Assembly (NCBI RefSeq): GCF_044466355.1
Contig: NZ_JBITMQ010000014.1
Location: 62,001-126,000 of the forward strand
Source: Actinophytocola sp044466355
GTDB taxonomy: Bacteria > Actinomycetota > Actinomycetes > Mycobacteriales > Pseudonocardiaceae
DNA length: 64,000 nt
Direction: 5' to 3'
The number at the start of each line of letters is the position of its first letter. Within the stretch, counting starts at the first letter, position 1. The notes under the pieces were generated by a model, which saw nothing but the letters and a program-made list of their open reading frames with translations, was not told where the DNA came from and did no database searches. Made by a program: the position numbers and the translations under genes. Shown piece by piece: positions 1-9,152 of this stretch.

Positions 1-77
1 CACACGACGGGGATTGCTCCACCCGGGATAAAATGCACTCAGTTCGTGAACGTTTTCACAAGCGCGAGGGAGCCGTC

Positions 78-1373
78 ATGGGAACGCCCAGCCGACGCAA
101 GCCGGCCGAGGACGCCGAGGTCATCGTGGTCGGCGCCGGGCCGGCAGGCTCGACAGCGGCGACGTACCTCGCCCGAGCGGGGCTCGACGTGCTGCTGCTC
201 GAGAAGAGCAGCTTCCCCCGCGAGAAGGTGTGCGGCGACGGCCTCACCCCGCGCGGTGTGAAACAACTCATCGATCTCGGCATCGACACCCGCGAGGAAG
301 CCGGCTGGCTGCACAACAAGGGCCTGCGCGTGGTCGGCGGTGGCGTCACCCTCGAACTGGACTGGCCCGACCTCGCGACCTTCCCGCCGTACGGCGTGGT
401 CCGACCGCGCCAGGACTTCGACGAGATGCTCGCCCGCACCGCCCAGCGCGCGGGCGCGCGGCTGCTGGAGCAGACCAACGTCACCGGCGCGGTCACCGAC
501 GAGCGCAACGGCCGGGTCGTCGGCGTCACCGCCAAGGTCGGCCCGGAACGCGCGCCCGTCACCTACCGCGCGCCGATCGTCCTCGCCTGCGACGGCGTGT
601 CCGCGCGGCTCGCGCTGTCGGTCGGCATCGAGAAGGTCGAGAGCCGTCCGATGGGCGTGGCCGTCCGCCGGTACTACGCGTCGCCGCGCAGCAAGGACGA
701 CTACCTCGAGTCGCACCTCGAGCTGTGGGACCGGTCCAACGCCGAGGACCCGCGGCTGCTGCCCGGCTACGGCTGGATCTTCGGCATGGGTGACGGCACC
801 GTGAACGTCGGCCTCGGGATCCTGTCCACGTCCAAGGCGTTCGGCAAGACCGACTACCGCGCGCTCATGCGGTCCTGGCTCGACGGCACCCCGGAGGAGT
901 GGGGCTTCCGCGAGCACAACGCCACCGGCAAGATCGGCGGCGCCGCGCTGCCCATGGGCTTCAACCGCACCCCGCACTACTCGCCCGGCCTGCTGCTCGT
1001 CGGCGACGCCGGTGGCATGGTCAACCCGTTCAACGGCGAGGGCATCGGCTACGCCATGGAGTCCGCGAAGATCGCCGCCGAGGTCGTCGTGCAGGCACTC
1101 GCCCGGGCCGAGGGGCCCGCCAGGGAGAAGGCGCTGCACGGGTACCCGATCGCGATGAAGCAGGCGCTCGGCAGCTACTACCGGCTGGGCAACATCTTCA
1201 GCAAGCTCATCGGGAACCCGCTCGTGATGCGTACCGCCACCAAGTACGGGCTGCCGCGCACCACGCTCATGAAGCTCGTGCTGAAGCTGCTCGCGGGCCT
1301 CTACGACCCGAAGGACGGCGACGCGTTCGACCGCATGATCACCGCCGCCACCCGGGTGGCGCCGAGCGTGTGA
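78..1373 (+). CDS. geranylgeranyl reductase family FAD-dependent oxidoreductase (MenJ-like)
   Basis: FAD-dependent prenyl-chain reductase, 431 aa. Near the N-terminus is the Rossmann motif VVGAGPAGSTAA. It is followed by the family signature FPREKVCGDGLTPRGV, a central segment LLPGYGWIFGMGDGTVNVG, and the second FAD motif LLVGDAGGMVNPFNGEGIGY. This order matches the geranylgeranyl reductase/MenJ family, which saturates isoprenoid double bonds of menaquinone or prenyl lipids; MenJ-type menaquinone reduction is the best guess, while archaeal-lipid or chlorophyll roles do not fit an actinomycete. I chose the ATG at 78 because GAGGGAG lies just upstream; an in-frame upstream start at 33 has no comparable site. 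The next gene overlaps the stop by four bases, so the two are translationally coupled. The true substrate is not visible from sequence. Confidence 0.9.
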   Translation: MGTPSRRKPAEDAEVIVVGAGPAGSTAATYLARAGLDVLLLEKSSFPREKVCGDGLTPRGVKQLIDLGIDTREEAGWLHNKGLRVVGGGVTLELDWPDLATFPPYGVVRPRQDFDEMLARTAQRAGARLLEQTNVTGAVTDERNGRVVGVTAKVGPERAPVTYRAPIVLACDGVSARLALSVGIEKVESRPMGVAVRRYYASPRSKDDYLESHLELWDRSNAEDPRLLPGYGWIFGMGDGTVNVGLGILSTSKAFGKTDYRALMRSWLDGTPEEWGFREHNATGKIGGAALPMGFNRTPHYSPGLLLVGDAGGMVNPFNGEGIGYAMESAKIAAEVVVQALARAEGPAREKALHGYPIAMKQALGSYYRLGNIFSKLIGNPLVMRTATKYGLPRTTLMKLVLKLLAGLYDPKDGDAFDRMITAATRVAPSV

Positions 1374-1963
1374 GAACCCTGTACCTGGCCCGGCACGGCG
1401 AGGCGGCGGGTGCCCTGACGCTCGCCGGGCGGGAGCAGGCGCGGCTGTTGGGCCTGCGGCTCGCGCGGAAGCCACTGGACGGCGTGTTCCACAGCCCGGT
1501 GGAGCGGGCGGCGGAGACGGCGGCGCTGGTGTCGGCCGCGGTGCCGGACGTGCCGGTGACGGTGTCGCCGCTGGTCGGCGACTACCTGCCGTACGCGCCG
1601 ACGGCCGGCGAACTGGCACCGGAGTTCGCGCCGCTCGCGCTGGCGCACGTCGCGGACTACCCGGCGGACCAGCGGGAGACCGGGCCCGGACTGGCGGAGC
1701 GCGCGCTGGCGGAGTTCACGGCGCCGACGCCCCGCACGGACCTGATCATCACGCACAGCCAGATCGTCACGTGGTTCGTGCGTGCCGCGCTCGACGCGCC
1801 CGCCGCGCGGTGGGTGGGCGTCAACGCGGCCAACGCTGCGCTGACCGTGATCCAGTACCGGCCGGGCTGGCCGCCGAACCTCGTGGTGTTCAACGACCAG
1901 TCCCACCTGCCGGATCCCTTGCGGTGGACGGGTTTCCCGCCGGAGCGCAGCGCCGCGTGGTGA
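1370..1963 (+). CDS. histidine phosphatase family protein (phosphoglycerate mutase-like)
   Basis: A 197-aa branch-1 histidine phosphatase. The phosphohistidine motif LARHGEA is at residues 5-11. The arginine-bearing SPVERAAETA is near residue 45, and the second catalytic histidine is in LIITHSQIV. The GTG start overlaps the reductase stop (GTGA), so it is probably cotranscribed and coupled with that gene. The family includes phosphoglycerate mutases, cobalamin and sugar phosphatases and broad-specificity phosphatases; nothing here identifies the substrate. No signal peptide is seen, so it is cytoplasmic. Confidence 0.85.
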   Translation: MRTLYLARHGEAAGALTLAGREQARLLGLRLARKPLDGVFHSPVERAAETAALVSAAVPDVPVTVSPLVGDYLPYAPTAGELAPEFAPLALAHVADYPADQRETGPGLAERALAEFTAPTPRTDLIITHSQIVTWFVRAALDAPAARWVGVNAANAALTVIQYRPGWPPNLVVFNDQSHLPDPLRWTGFPPERSAAW

Positions 1964-1964
1964 C

Positions 1965-2318
1965 CTAGCTCGTGGTCGGCGTGGTGGTGGTCGTCGTGGT
2001 GGTCGTCGTGGTGGTTTCCGACGTGTGTTCCGTCGTCGTGGGGACGTCCGGGGTCGTCGTCGGCACGTCCGTCGTCGTCACCTCGGGTGGGGCCGGGAGC
2101 GGTGAGCCCGGTGCCACGTCCCGGTTCGCGGTGAGCGCGACCGTCACCGTGAGAGCGCCCGCCACCACCAGGCTCGCGGCCGCGCCCGCGCCCCAGCGCG
2201 CCAGCCGGATGCGCCGCCCGCGCCGCGCGATGCCGTCCGCGGTGAACCCCAGCGGCGGCCCCGGTTGCTCACCGACCGTGGTGAACAGCGCCCGCATCTG
2301 CTCGTCGTCCTCGTTCAC
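1965..2318 (-). CDS. single-pass membrane protein with Thr-rich tail, partner of the adjacent sigma factor
   Basis: About 117 aa. The polar N-terminus (EDDEQMRALFTTVGEQPGPP) is followed by a basic stretch and one hydrophobic segment around residues 44-65. The C-terminal tail consists almost wholly of Thr, Pro, Val and Glu and includes a run of twelve threonines. Two GTG codons are possible starts (2321 and 2318); the second sits six bases from GGGAGG. The gene follows the sigma-factor gene directly, within the last bases of its stop. That position and topology suggest an anti-sigma or sigma-associated membrane protein, but no zinc-binding HxxxCxxC anti-sigma motif is present. The tail is encoded by a GTG/GTC triplet-like repeat that could slip. 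Confidence 0.7.
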   Translation of the reverse strand: MNEDDEQMRALFTTVGEQPGPPLGFTADGIARRGRRIRLARWGAGAAASLVVAGALTVTVALTANRDVAPGSPLPAPPEVTTTDVPTTTPDVPTTTEHTSETTTTTTTTTTTTPTTS

Positions 2319-2321
2319 CAC

Positions 2322-2825
2322 TCACCTCCCGCCCTTGGACAGCACATCGAAGTGCGGGCCCAGCCGTGTGCGCAACGCCGCGATGCCGCGCGCCGCCTGA
2401 CTCTTCACCGTCCCGGCCGAACAGTCGAGCACCTCGGCGGTGTCCTCGACGGACAGGTCGTTCCAGTACCGCAGCACCAGCACGGCCCGCTGACGCGGTG
2501 GCACGGTCCGCAGCGCGGCCTCCAGCAGCATGCGCTGGTCCGGATCACCGTCCGGGACCGGCGGTTCCGGCAACGTCTCCGTCAGGTGTTCACGCCGCCG
2601 CCACAGCCTGCGGTTCTCCGCGAGGAACGTCCGCACGACCACCTTGCGCGCGTAGGCGTCCATGCCCTGCTCCCGCAACCTCGGCCACGCCAGGTACAGC
2701 TTCGTCATCGCCACCTGCGTGATGTCCTCGGCGCGGTGCCAGTCGCCGCACAGCAGGTACGCCGTGGCGCGCAGTGCGTGTGCCCGCGCCGCGAAGTACT
2801 CGCTGAAGTCGTCCCGGGCGGCCAC
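2322..2825 (-). CDS. SigE-family ECF RNA polymerase sigma factor
   Basis: A 167-aa extracytoplasmic-function sigma factor of the compact actinobacterial SigE family. Region 2 lies in residues 3-50 (DFSEYFAARAHALRATAYLL, then WHRAEDITQVAMTKLYLAW). Region 4 lies in the C-terminal third (VPPRQRAVLVLRYWNDLSV, then CSAGTVKSQAARGIAALR). A longer reading to 2924 exists, but the GTG at 2825 gives the usual family length. It also sits 7 bases after a CATACT hexamer (2833-2838), fitting a leaderless start. The downstream membrane protein is probably its cognate regulator. The target regulon cannot be inferred. Confidence 0.85.
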   Translation of the reverse strand: MAARDDFSEYFAARAHALRATAYLLCGDWHRAEDITQVAMTKLYLAWPRLREQGMDAYARKVVVRTFLAENRRLWRRREHLTETLPEPPVPDGDPDQRMLLEAALRTVPPRQRAVLVLRYWNDLSVEDTAEVLDCSAGTVKSQAARGIAALRTRLGPHFDVLSKGGR

Positions 2826-2832
2826 GCCGGCG

Positions 2833-2838
2833 AGTATG
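2833..2838 (-). promoter_or_regulatory. candidate -10 element of the sigma factor gene (leaderless)
   Basis: CATACT on the minus strand lies seven bases before the GTG at 2825. This is the spacing expected when transcription starts at the start codon. No clear -35 element was identified. Confidence 0.35.
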
Positions 2839-2890
2839 CCAGCGGGAACTCGGTGCAACCCGTCCGCGTGGTCGCGGCATAGGTAGCCAC

Positions 2891-4000
2891 GTGCAGACCG
2901 TCCAGAAGCCGTCCCGGACATCACTGACCAGCCACGCCCTCACCCCCGCCGCGGTCTACCTCGCGGTGCGGCTGGCGGGGCTCGTCGTGCTCGCGATCAT
3001 GGCGGCGGCCCACGACCGCTCGCTGCTCGACGTGCTGAAGTCGTGGGACGGCGACTGGTACCTCTCGATCGCCGAGCACGGTTACGACCGGGAGGGCGGC
3101 GGTCTCGTCGACGCCGCGGGCAACTTCACACCGAACACCACGCTCGCGTTCTTCCCCGGCTACCCGGTGCTGGTCGCGCTGCTCGGCCCGTCGGTGCTCA
3201 GCGGGCTCGTGGTCAGCGTCGCCGCGGGGATCGCCGCCGCCTACGGCATCACGCGGCTGGCGGGCGACCGGCGCGTCGGGCTCGTGCTCGTCGCCTTGTT
3301 CGCGTCGACGCCGATGGCGGTGACGCTGTCGATGGTCTACTCCGAGGCGCTGTTCAGCGCACTGGCCGCGTGGGCGCTCGTCGGTGTGCTGGAACGGAAG
3401 TGGTGGCTCGCGTCCCTGTGCTGCGTGGGCGCCGGGCTCGTGCGGCCGAGCGCCGGCGTGCTGATCCTCATCGTGATCGTCGCCGTGGTGCTGCGGGAAC
3501 GCGGGTACCGCGGGGTGCTCGCCGCCGTCGTCTGCCCGCTCGGGTTGGCCGGGTACCTGCTGTTCGTCGCGGACCGGACCGGGAACGTGTTCGGCTGGTT
3601 CGTGTTGCAGGAGTCCGGGTGGGGCACGGCGTTCGACGGCGGCGTGAACACCGCCGAGTTCGTCGGCCGGGTGCTGACGTCGGACGCGCCGCTGATGGAG
3701 ACGGCCAACGTGCTGACCGTGCTGGGCGCGCTCGTGCTGTGCGTGGTCGTGGTGGTGCGGAAGCCGCCGTGGCCGTTGGTGGCGTACGGCATCGGGCTGT
3801 TCGTGATGACCGCGGGCTCCAGCGGTGTCACCTACTCGAAGATGCGCCTGCTGGTGCCCGCGTTCACGTTGCTGCTGCCCGTCGCCGCCGGGCTCGCGCG
3901 GCGGCGGACCGGCACCGTGCTCGCCGTGCTGTCCGCCACCGCGCTGCTGTCCGGCTGGTTCGGCGGTTACGCGCTCACCGCCTGGGCGTACGCCATCTAG
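2891..4000 (+). CDS. PIG-V-like polyprenyl-phosphate mannosyltransferase, integral membrane
   Basis: A 369-aa polytopic membrane protein with about nine or ten hydrophobic segments. Between TM1 and TM2 is an extracytoplasmic loop with SWDGDWYLSIAEHGYD (about residues 51-66), followed by FFPGYPVLVALL. These are hallmarks of the PIG-V/GT-C mannosyltransferase family, in which the acidic residues of the first loop act in transfer from a polyprenyl-phosphate sugar. In actinobacteria such enzymes glycosylate extracytoplasmic lipids, glycans or proteins; acceptor and donor are inferred only. It is divergent from the sigma gene and convergent with the thiolase gene, with only 7 bp between the stops. 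Confidence 0.75.
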   Translation: MQTVQKPSRTSLTSHALTPAAVYLAVRLAGLVVLAIMAAAHDRSLLDVLKSWDGDWYLSIAEHGYDREGGGLVDAAGNFTPNTTLAFFPGYPVLVALLGPSVLSGLVVSVAAGIAAAYGITRLAGDRRVGLVLVALFASTPMAVTLSMVYSEALFSALAAWALVGVLERKWWLASLCCVGAGLVRPSAGVLILIVIVAVVLRERGYRGVLAAVVCPLGLAGYLLFVADRTGNVFGWFVLQESGWGTAFDGGVNTAEFVGRVLTSDAPLMETANVLTVLGALVLCVVVVVRKPPWPLVAYGIGLFVMTAGSSGVTYSKMRLLVPAFTLLLPVAAGLARRRTGTVLAVLSATALLSGWFGGYALTAWAYAI

Positions 4001-4007
4001 CCGTGAT

Positions 4008-5228
4008 CTAGCTGAGGCGCTCCAGCACCATCGCCATGCCCTGCCCGCCGCCGACGCACATGGTCTCGAGACCGAACTGCTTGTCGTGGTACTGCAGGGA
4101 GTTGATGAGCGTCGTGGCGATGCGGGCGCCGGTCATGCCGAACGGGTGGCCGACCGCGATGGCGCCGCCGTTGACGTTCAGCTTGTCGATGTCGATGCCC
4201 AGGTCCTGGTAGGACGGGATGACCTGCGCGGCGAACGCCTCGTTGATCTCCACGAGGTCGATGTCGTCGATGGTCATGCCCGCACGGGCCAGCGCCTGCT
4301 TCGACGCCTCCACCGGACCCAGCCCCATGATCTCGGGCGACAGCCCGGAAACGCCGGTCGACACGATCCGCGCGAGCGGTGTGAGACCGAGCGCCGCCGC
4401 CTTCGTGTCGGACATGATCACCAGCGCGGCGGCGCCGTCGTTGAGCGGGCAGCAGTTGCCCGCCGTCACGCGGCCGTCCGGCCGGAAGACGGGTTGCAGC
4501 GTCGACGTCTTCTCGTACGTGACACCGGGACGCGGGCCGTCGTCGGTGTCGACCACGCGGCCGTCCGGCAACGTGACCGGGGTGATCTCGCGTGCCCAGA
4601 AGCCGTCCTTGATGGCCTGCTCGGCGAGGTTCTGCGAACGGACGCCGAACTCGTCCATCTCCTGGCGGGACACGCCCTTCGCGAGCGCCAGGTTCTCCGC
4701 GGTCTGGCCCATCGCGATGTACACGTCCGGGACGTCGCCGTCACCGCGCGGGTCGTGCCACTCGGCCGCGCCCTTCTCGGCCACGGCCGCCGTGCGCGCG
4801 ACGGCGTCGGAGAACACCGGGTTCTGCGTGTCCGGCCAGCTGTCCGAGCTGCCCTTCGCGTACCGCGACACCGTCTCCACGCCCGCGCTGACGAACACGT
4901 CACCCTCGCCCGCCTTGATCGCGTGGAACGCCATCCGGGTGGTCTGCAGGCTGGACGCGCAGTACCGGGTGACCGTGCAGCCGGGCAGGTGGTCGTAGCC
5001 GAGCAGCACGGCTAGCACGCGGCCCATGTTGAAACCCTGCTCGCCGCCGGGCAGGCCGCAGCCGAGCATGAGGTCGTCGATGTCCGCCGGGTCGAGGGCC
5101 GGGACCTTGTCCAACGCCGCCCGCACCATCTGCGCGGCGAGGTCGTCCGGCCGGATGTCGATCAGGGAACCCTTGCCGGCCCGCCCGATCGGCGAACGGA
5201 CCGCGGAAACGATGACGGCCTCTGGCAT
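4008..5228 (-). CDS. fadA: acetyl-CoA C-acyltransferase (thiolase), FadA3-like
   Basis: A 406-aa thiolase. The nucleophilic cysteine is Cys90 in VTRYCASSLQTT. The catalytic histidine is in VGHPFGMTGARIA, and the second cysteine is in TMCVGGGQGMAMVLE near the C-terminus. It cleaves 3-ketoacyl-CoA in beta-oxidation, or condenses two acetyl-CoA, in the cytoplasm. Start ATG 5228 has AAGGAG upstream. In Mycobacterium the equivalent position, next to the GDSL esterase and cbs, holds fadA3 (Rv1074c). The GDSL gene lies directly upstream (13 bp), so the two probably share a transcript. Chain-length preference is unknown. Confidence 0.93.
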   Translation of the reverse strand: MPEAVIVSAVRSPIGRAGKGSLIDIRPDDLAAQMVRAALDKVPALDPADIDDLMLGCGLPGGEQGFNMGRVLAVLLGYDHLPGCTVTRYCASSLQTTRMAFHAIKAGEGDVFVSAGVETVSRYAKGSSDSWPDTQNPVFSDAVARTAAVAEKGAAEWHDPRGDGDVPDVYIAMGQTAENLALAKGVSRQEMDEFGVRSQNLAEQAIKDGFWAREITPVTLPDGRVVDTDDGPRPGVTYEKTSTLQPVFRPDGRVTAGNCCPLNDGAAALVIMSDTKAAALGLTPLARIVSTGVSGLSPEIMGLGPVEASKQALARAGMTIDDIDLVEINEAFAAQVIPSYQDLGIDIDKLNVNGGAIAVGHPFGMTGARIATTLINSLQYHDKQFGLETMCVGGGQGMAMVLERLS

Positions 5229-5241
5229 GCCAACTCCTTCG

Positions 5242-6087
5242 TCAGGACACTACGACGGAGGCTACGCGGCCCACCCCGGTAAGGCCCTGTGCCCGCCGCA
5301 CAACATCACACAACGGGGCGAGGAGGACGTTCGCCGCGAGCTCGTAGCCCGCGCCGTTGGGGTGGAAGCGGTCGGCGCTGAACAGCTCGTGCGGGCGGGC
5401 GAGGAACTCCGGTGACAGCAGTGCGGCGATCGACACCGCCCGCGCGCCGATCTTGTCCAGCGCACGGCGCTGCGCGCGGGCGAGCGAGAGCCCGTACCGG
5501 CTCGCGACGGTCCGCAGCGGCTGCGGGATCGGCTGGATGATGGCCAGGTCGGGGCACGTGCCGACGACCACGGTCGTCCCCGCCGCCATGAGCCGCTCCA
5601 CCTGCCCGGCGAGCAGGGCGGCGGAGGCGCCGATGGACAGCCGTGAGGTCACGTCGTTGCCGCCGATGATCACCAGCGCCAGGTCCGGCGGGTCGATCAG
5701 CGCCCGGTCCACCTGCGGCTCCAGCTCCACGGTCCGGGAGCCGCTGATCGCGTGCGTCACCAGCCGCACGGGCCGGGCCAGCTCGTCGGAGAGCGACTTC
5801 GCCAGCAGCACGCCCGGCAGCCGCTCCGGTGACTCCGCGCCAAGGCCGGCGGCCAGCGAGTCACCCAGAACGGCGAATGACAGAGCGTCACCACGAACCG
5901 GGGGGAGTGGCCCGGAGCCGTCCGGCAGGTACTGCCCGTCCGCGTTCAACGGCAGGTCCCGGGGTACGCCGATGATTGTTCGAGCACGCTTCGACTGGCC
6001 CGTGAGCAGGCCGTATGCCGCGCCTGACAGCCCGCCGATCGAACCGGCGGCGAACATCAGCGCCTTCAGCGCTCGCGCTCCAGCCAT
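5242..6087 (-). CDS. SGNH/GDSL-family esterase with N-terminal membrane anchor or signal
   Basis: A 281-aa SGNH hydrolase, counterpart by position of mycobacterial Rv1075c. Block I is FAVLGDSLAAGLGAE (serine nucleophile). Block III is VIIGGNDVTSRLS, and block V is DRFHPNGAGYELAANVL with the Asp and His of the triad. The N-terminus (ARALKALMFAAGSIGGLSGAAYG) is hydrophobic, suggesting export or membrane anchoring. A reading extending to 6273 exists; the ATG at 6087 was preferred because GGGAGGA precedes it at good spacing. It is divergent from cbs across a 197-bp region carrying a perfect palindrome. Natural substrate unknown; short-chain acyl esters are typical. Confidence 0.85.
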   Translation of the reverse strand: MAGARALKALMFAAGSIGGLSGAAYGLLTGQSKRARTIIGVPRDLPLNADGQYLPDGSGPLPPVRGDALSFAVLGDSLAAGLGAESPERLPGVLLAKSLSDELARPVRLVTHAISGSRTVELEPQVDRALIDPPDLALVIIGGNDVTSRLSIGASAALLAGQVERLMAAGTTVVVGTCPDLAIIQPIPQPLRTVASRYGLSLARAQRRALDKIGARAVSIAALLSPEFLARPHELFSADRFHPNGAGYELAANVLLAPLCDVVRRAQGLTGVGRVASVVVS

Positions 6088-6136
6088 CGCCGTCCTCCCA
6101 ACTCCAGTGTCGCAGCCAGTGACGGTTCTTGCGACG

Positions 6137-6174
6137 GTTATCGCCCGGTCGTTATCGAGTGTGTGACCGGTCAC
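6137..6174. promoter_or_regulatory. repeat and palindrome cluster in the GDSL/cbs divergent promoter region
   Basis: Two direct GTTATCG repeats (6137-6143 and 6151-6157, 14 bp apart) are followed by the perfect 12-bp palindrome GTGACCGGTCAC (6163-6174). The cluster lies between the divergent GDSL and cbs starts. It looks like an operator; the binding protein is unknown. Confidence 0.4.
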
Positions 6175-6284
6175 TCGGGAGTAACTCGAACAGGGCTCGA
6201 TTTCACTAGGTGAACAGATGCCCCCGTGGTAATGCGGGCTAGGCTCCCGGGCCGGGGATTGTTGAGTTCTCACGAGGAGCGCAG

Positions 6285-7661
<1,377 letters not shown>

Positions 7662-7710
7662 ATCGTTCGTGTCATCTCGGGCGTTACACGCGAAGCGTCG
7701 GACGATGCAC

Positions 7711-7763
7711 TAGCGTTGGCGCGCACGCAAGTCGACATCAGGTAGATGTGAAGTAGATGTGAA
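7711..7763 (+). promoter_or_regulatory. candidate promoter and tandem 11-bp repeat upstream of the proline-rich membrane protein
   Basis: TAGCGT (7711-7716) resembles an actinobacterial -10 hexamer. Two perfect tandem copies of GTAGATGTGAA follow at 7742-7752 and 7753-7763, placing the repeat in the likely 5' leader immediately before the GAGGGG ribosome site. Confidence 0.4.
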
Positions 7764-7778
7764 GAGGGGTTGTACCCG

Positions 7779-9014
7779 ATGAGCGCTCCGCAGCCGCCGA
7801 ACCAACCGTGGCAGGGCGGCCAGCCACCGCAGCAGGAGGGCGGGTCGCAGGACTCCGGCCAGAACCCGGCCCTGACGAACGCGGGCCCGACGCAGGCGAT
7901 CCAGCCTGGTCAGCCGCTGCCGCCTCCGGGCGGCCAGACCGGTGCCGACGGTGTGGAGCGCACGCAGCACATCCAGCCCGGTCAGCCGATCCCCGGCGAC
8001 CAGAGCGACTCGGGTGCCACGCAGGTCGTGTCGCCCGGCTCGTTCGGCCAGCAGACCACCCCGGGCGGCCAGGCGCCGGACGCGGGTGCGACGCAGATGG
8101 TGCCGCCGGGGTCGCTGCCCCCTCAGCAGCCGCCGTACGCCCCGCCGCCCGGCGCCGACGCGTCGCCTCCCGGTGGGTTCCCCGGCCAGCAGCCCCCGCC
8201 CGGCTTCGGCCAGCAGCAGGGTTTCCCCGGCCAGCAGCCGCCGCCCGGGTTCGGCCAGCAGCAGCAGGGCTTCCCCGGGCAGCAGCCGCCGCCCGGGTTC
8301 CCGCCGCCGCAGGGCGGGTTCGCGCAACAGCAGGGGCTGGGCCAGGGGCCGAGCTTCGGTGGCCAGGGCCAGAACACCCAGATGATCGCGTGGGGCATCG
8401 CCGGTATCGCCGCCCTCCTCGGCCTGATCGTCGCCATCATCGGGCTCACCGACATGGGTGACATCAGCACGTACAGCGACGGGTACGACAGCGTGCCCGA
8501 GGAGATGATCGACCAGTTCGGTCTGCCGTCGCCGGGCATGCTGTGGCTCACCACCATCGGCATGCTGCTCGGCGGTGTCGCCGCGGTCGGTGGCGGTGTG
8601 CTCGTGTTCCTGAAGCACAAGCTCGCGCCGCTCGTCCTCGTCGTGGGCGGTGGCCTGATGCTGCTCTTCGCGATCATCCAGATGATCATGGTCGGCGGCA
8701 TCGACGACCAGTTCCCGGCCGAGATGCCGGGCGGGACGATCCTCGCGCTGATCGCGGGCATCGTGGTCGCCGGCGCCGGTGCGCTGGGTTACTTCCCGCA
8801 GACCAAGAAGTTCCTCGGCGCCGAGTCCGCGTTGGGCGGCCCCGGTGGCGGTGGCGGCTTCGGCCCGCCGCCCGGTGGGTTCGGTCAGCCGCCGCAGCAG
8901 GGCTTCGGCCAGCCCCAGCAGGGCTTCGGTCCGCCGCAGGGCTTCGGGCAGCAGCCGCCGCAGCAGGGTGGCTTCGGCCAGCCGCCGCAGGGTGGTCAGC
9001 CGCCCCAGTGGTGA
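7779..9014 (+). CDS. proline/glutamine-rich membrane protein (Rv1078/Pra-like position)
   Basis: A 411-aa protein with low-complexity ends and a membrane core. Residues 1-200 are Pro/Gln/Gly-rich, with TQxIQPGQP-type repeats and then PPGFGQQ(Q)GFPGQQ repeats. Four hydrophobic helices follow at roughly residues 205-355, and the last 60 residues are again GFGQPP repeats. Start ATG 7779 follows GAGGGG. Between cbs and metB it occupies the place of the mycobacterial proline-rich antigen Pra (Rv1078). Both tails are probably cytoplasmic and disordered, which could favour self-association. No enzymatic motif is visible and function is unknown. Confidence 0.8.
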   Translation: MSAPQPPNQPWQGGQPPQQEGGSQDSGQNPALTNAGPTQAIQPGQPLPPPGGQTGADGVERTQHIQPGQPIPGDQSDSGATQVVSPGSFGQQTTPGGQAPDAGATQMVPPGSLPPQQPPYAPPPGADASPPGGFPGQQPPPGFGQQQGFPGQQPPPGFGQQQQGFPGQQPPPGFPPPQGGFAQQQGLGQGPSFGGQGQNTQMIAWGIAGIAALLGLIVAIIGLTDMGDISTYSDGYDSVPEEMIDQFGLPSPGMLWLTTIGMLLGGVAAVGGGVLVFLKHKLAPLVLVVGGGLMLLFAIIQMIMVGGIDDQFPAEMPGGTILALIAGIVVAGAGALGYFPQTKKFLGAESALGGPGGGGGFGPPPGGFGQPPQQGFGQPQQGFGPPQGFGQQPPQQGGFGQPPQGGQPPQW

Positions 9015-9032
9015 CCTGACACGCGGAGAACT

Positions 9033-9066
9033 CGCCGGTCGGCCCTCGGGCCGGCCGGCGTTTCTG
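9033..9066 (+). terminator. intrinsic terminator after the proline-rich protein gene
   Basis: A GC-rich stem (CGCCGGTCGGCC / GGCCGGCCGGCG, loop CTCG, one mismatch) is followed by TTTCTG. It sits 18 bp after the stop and would separate this gene from metB. Confidence 0.65.
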
Positions 9067-9140
9067 CTTTGGGGCGCGTTCCCGCGGGGTCGGCGAGTAT
9101 TCCTCCAGTCCCACATGCTGGGCGACTGACCGGGGCCACG

Positions 9141-9146
9141 TACCCT
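9141..9146 (+). promoter_or_regulatory. metB leaderless promoter -10 (TACCCT)
   Basis: TACCCT lies six bases before the metB ATG and no ribosome site is present. This fits a leaderless transcript starting at the start codon. Confidence 0.5.
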
Positions 9147-9152
9147 GGCGGC

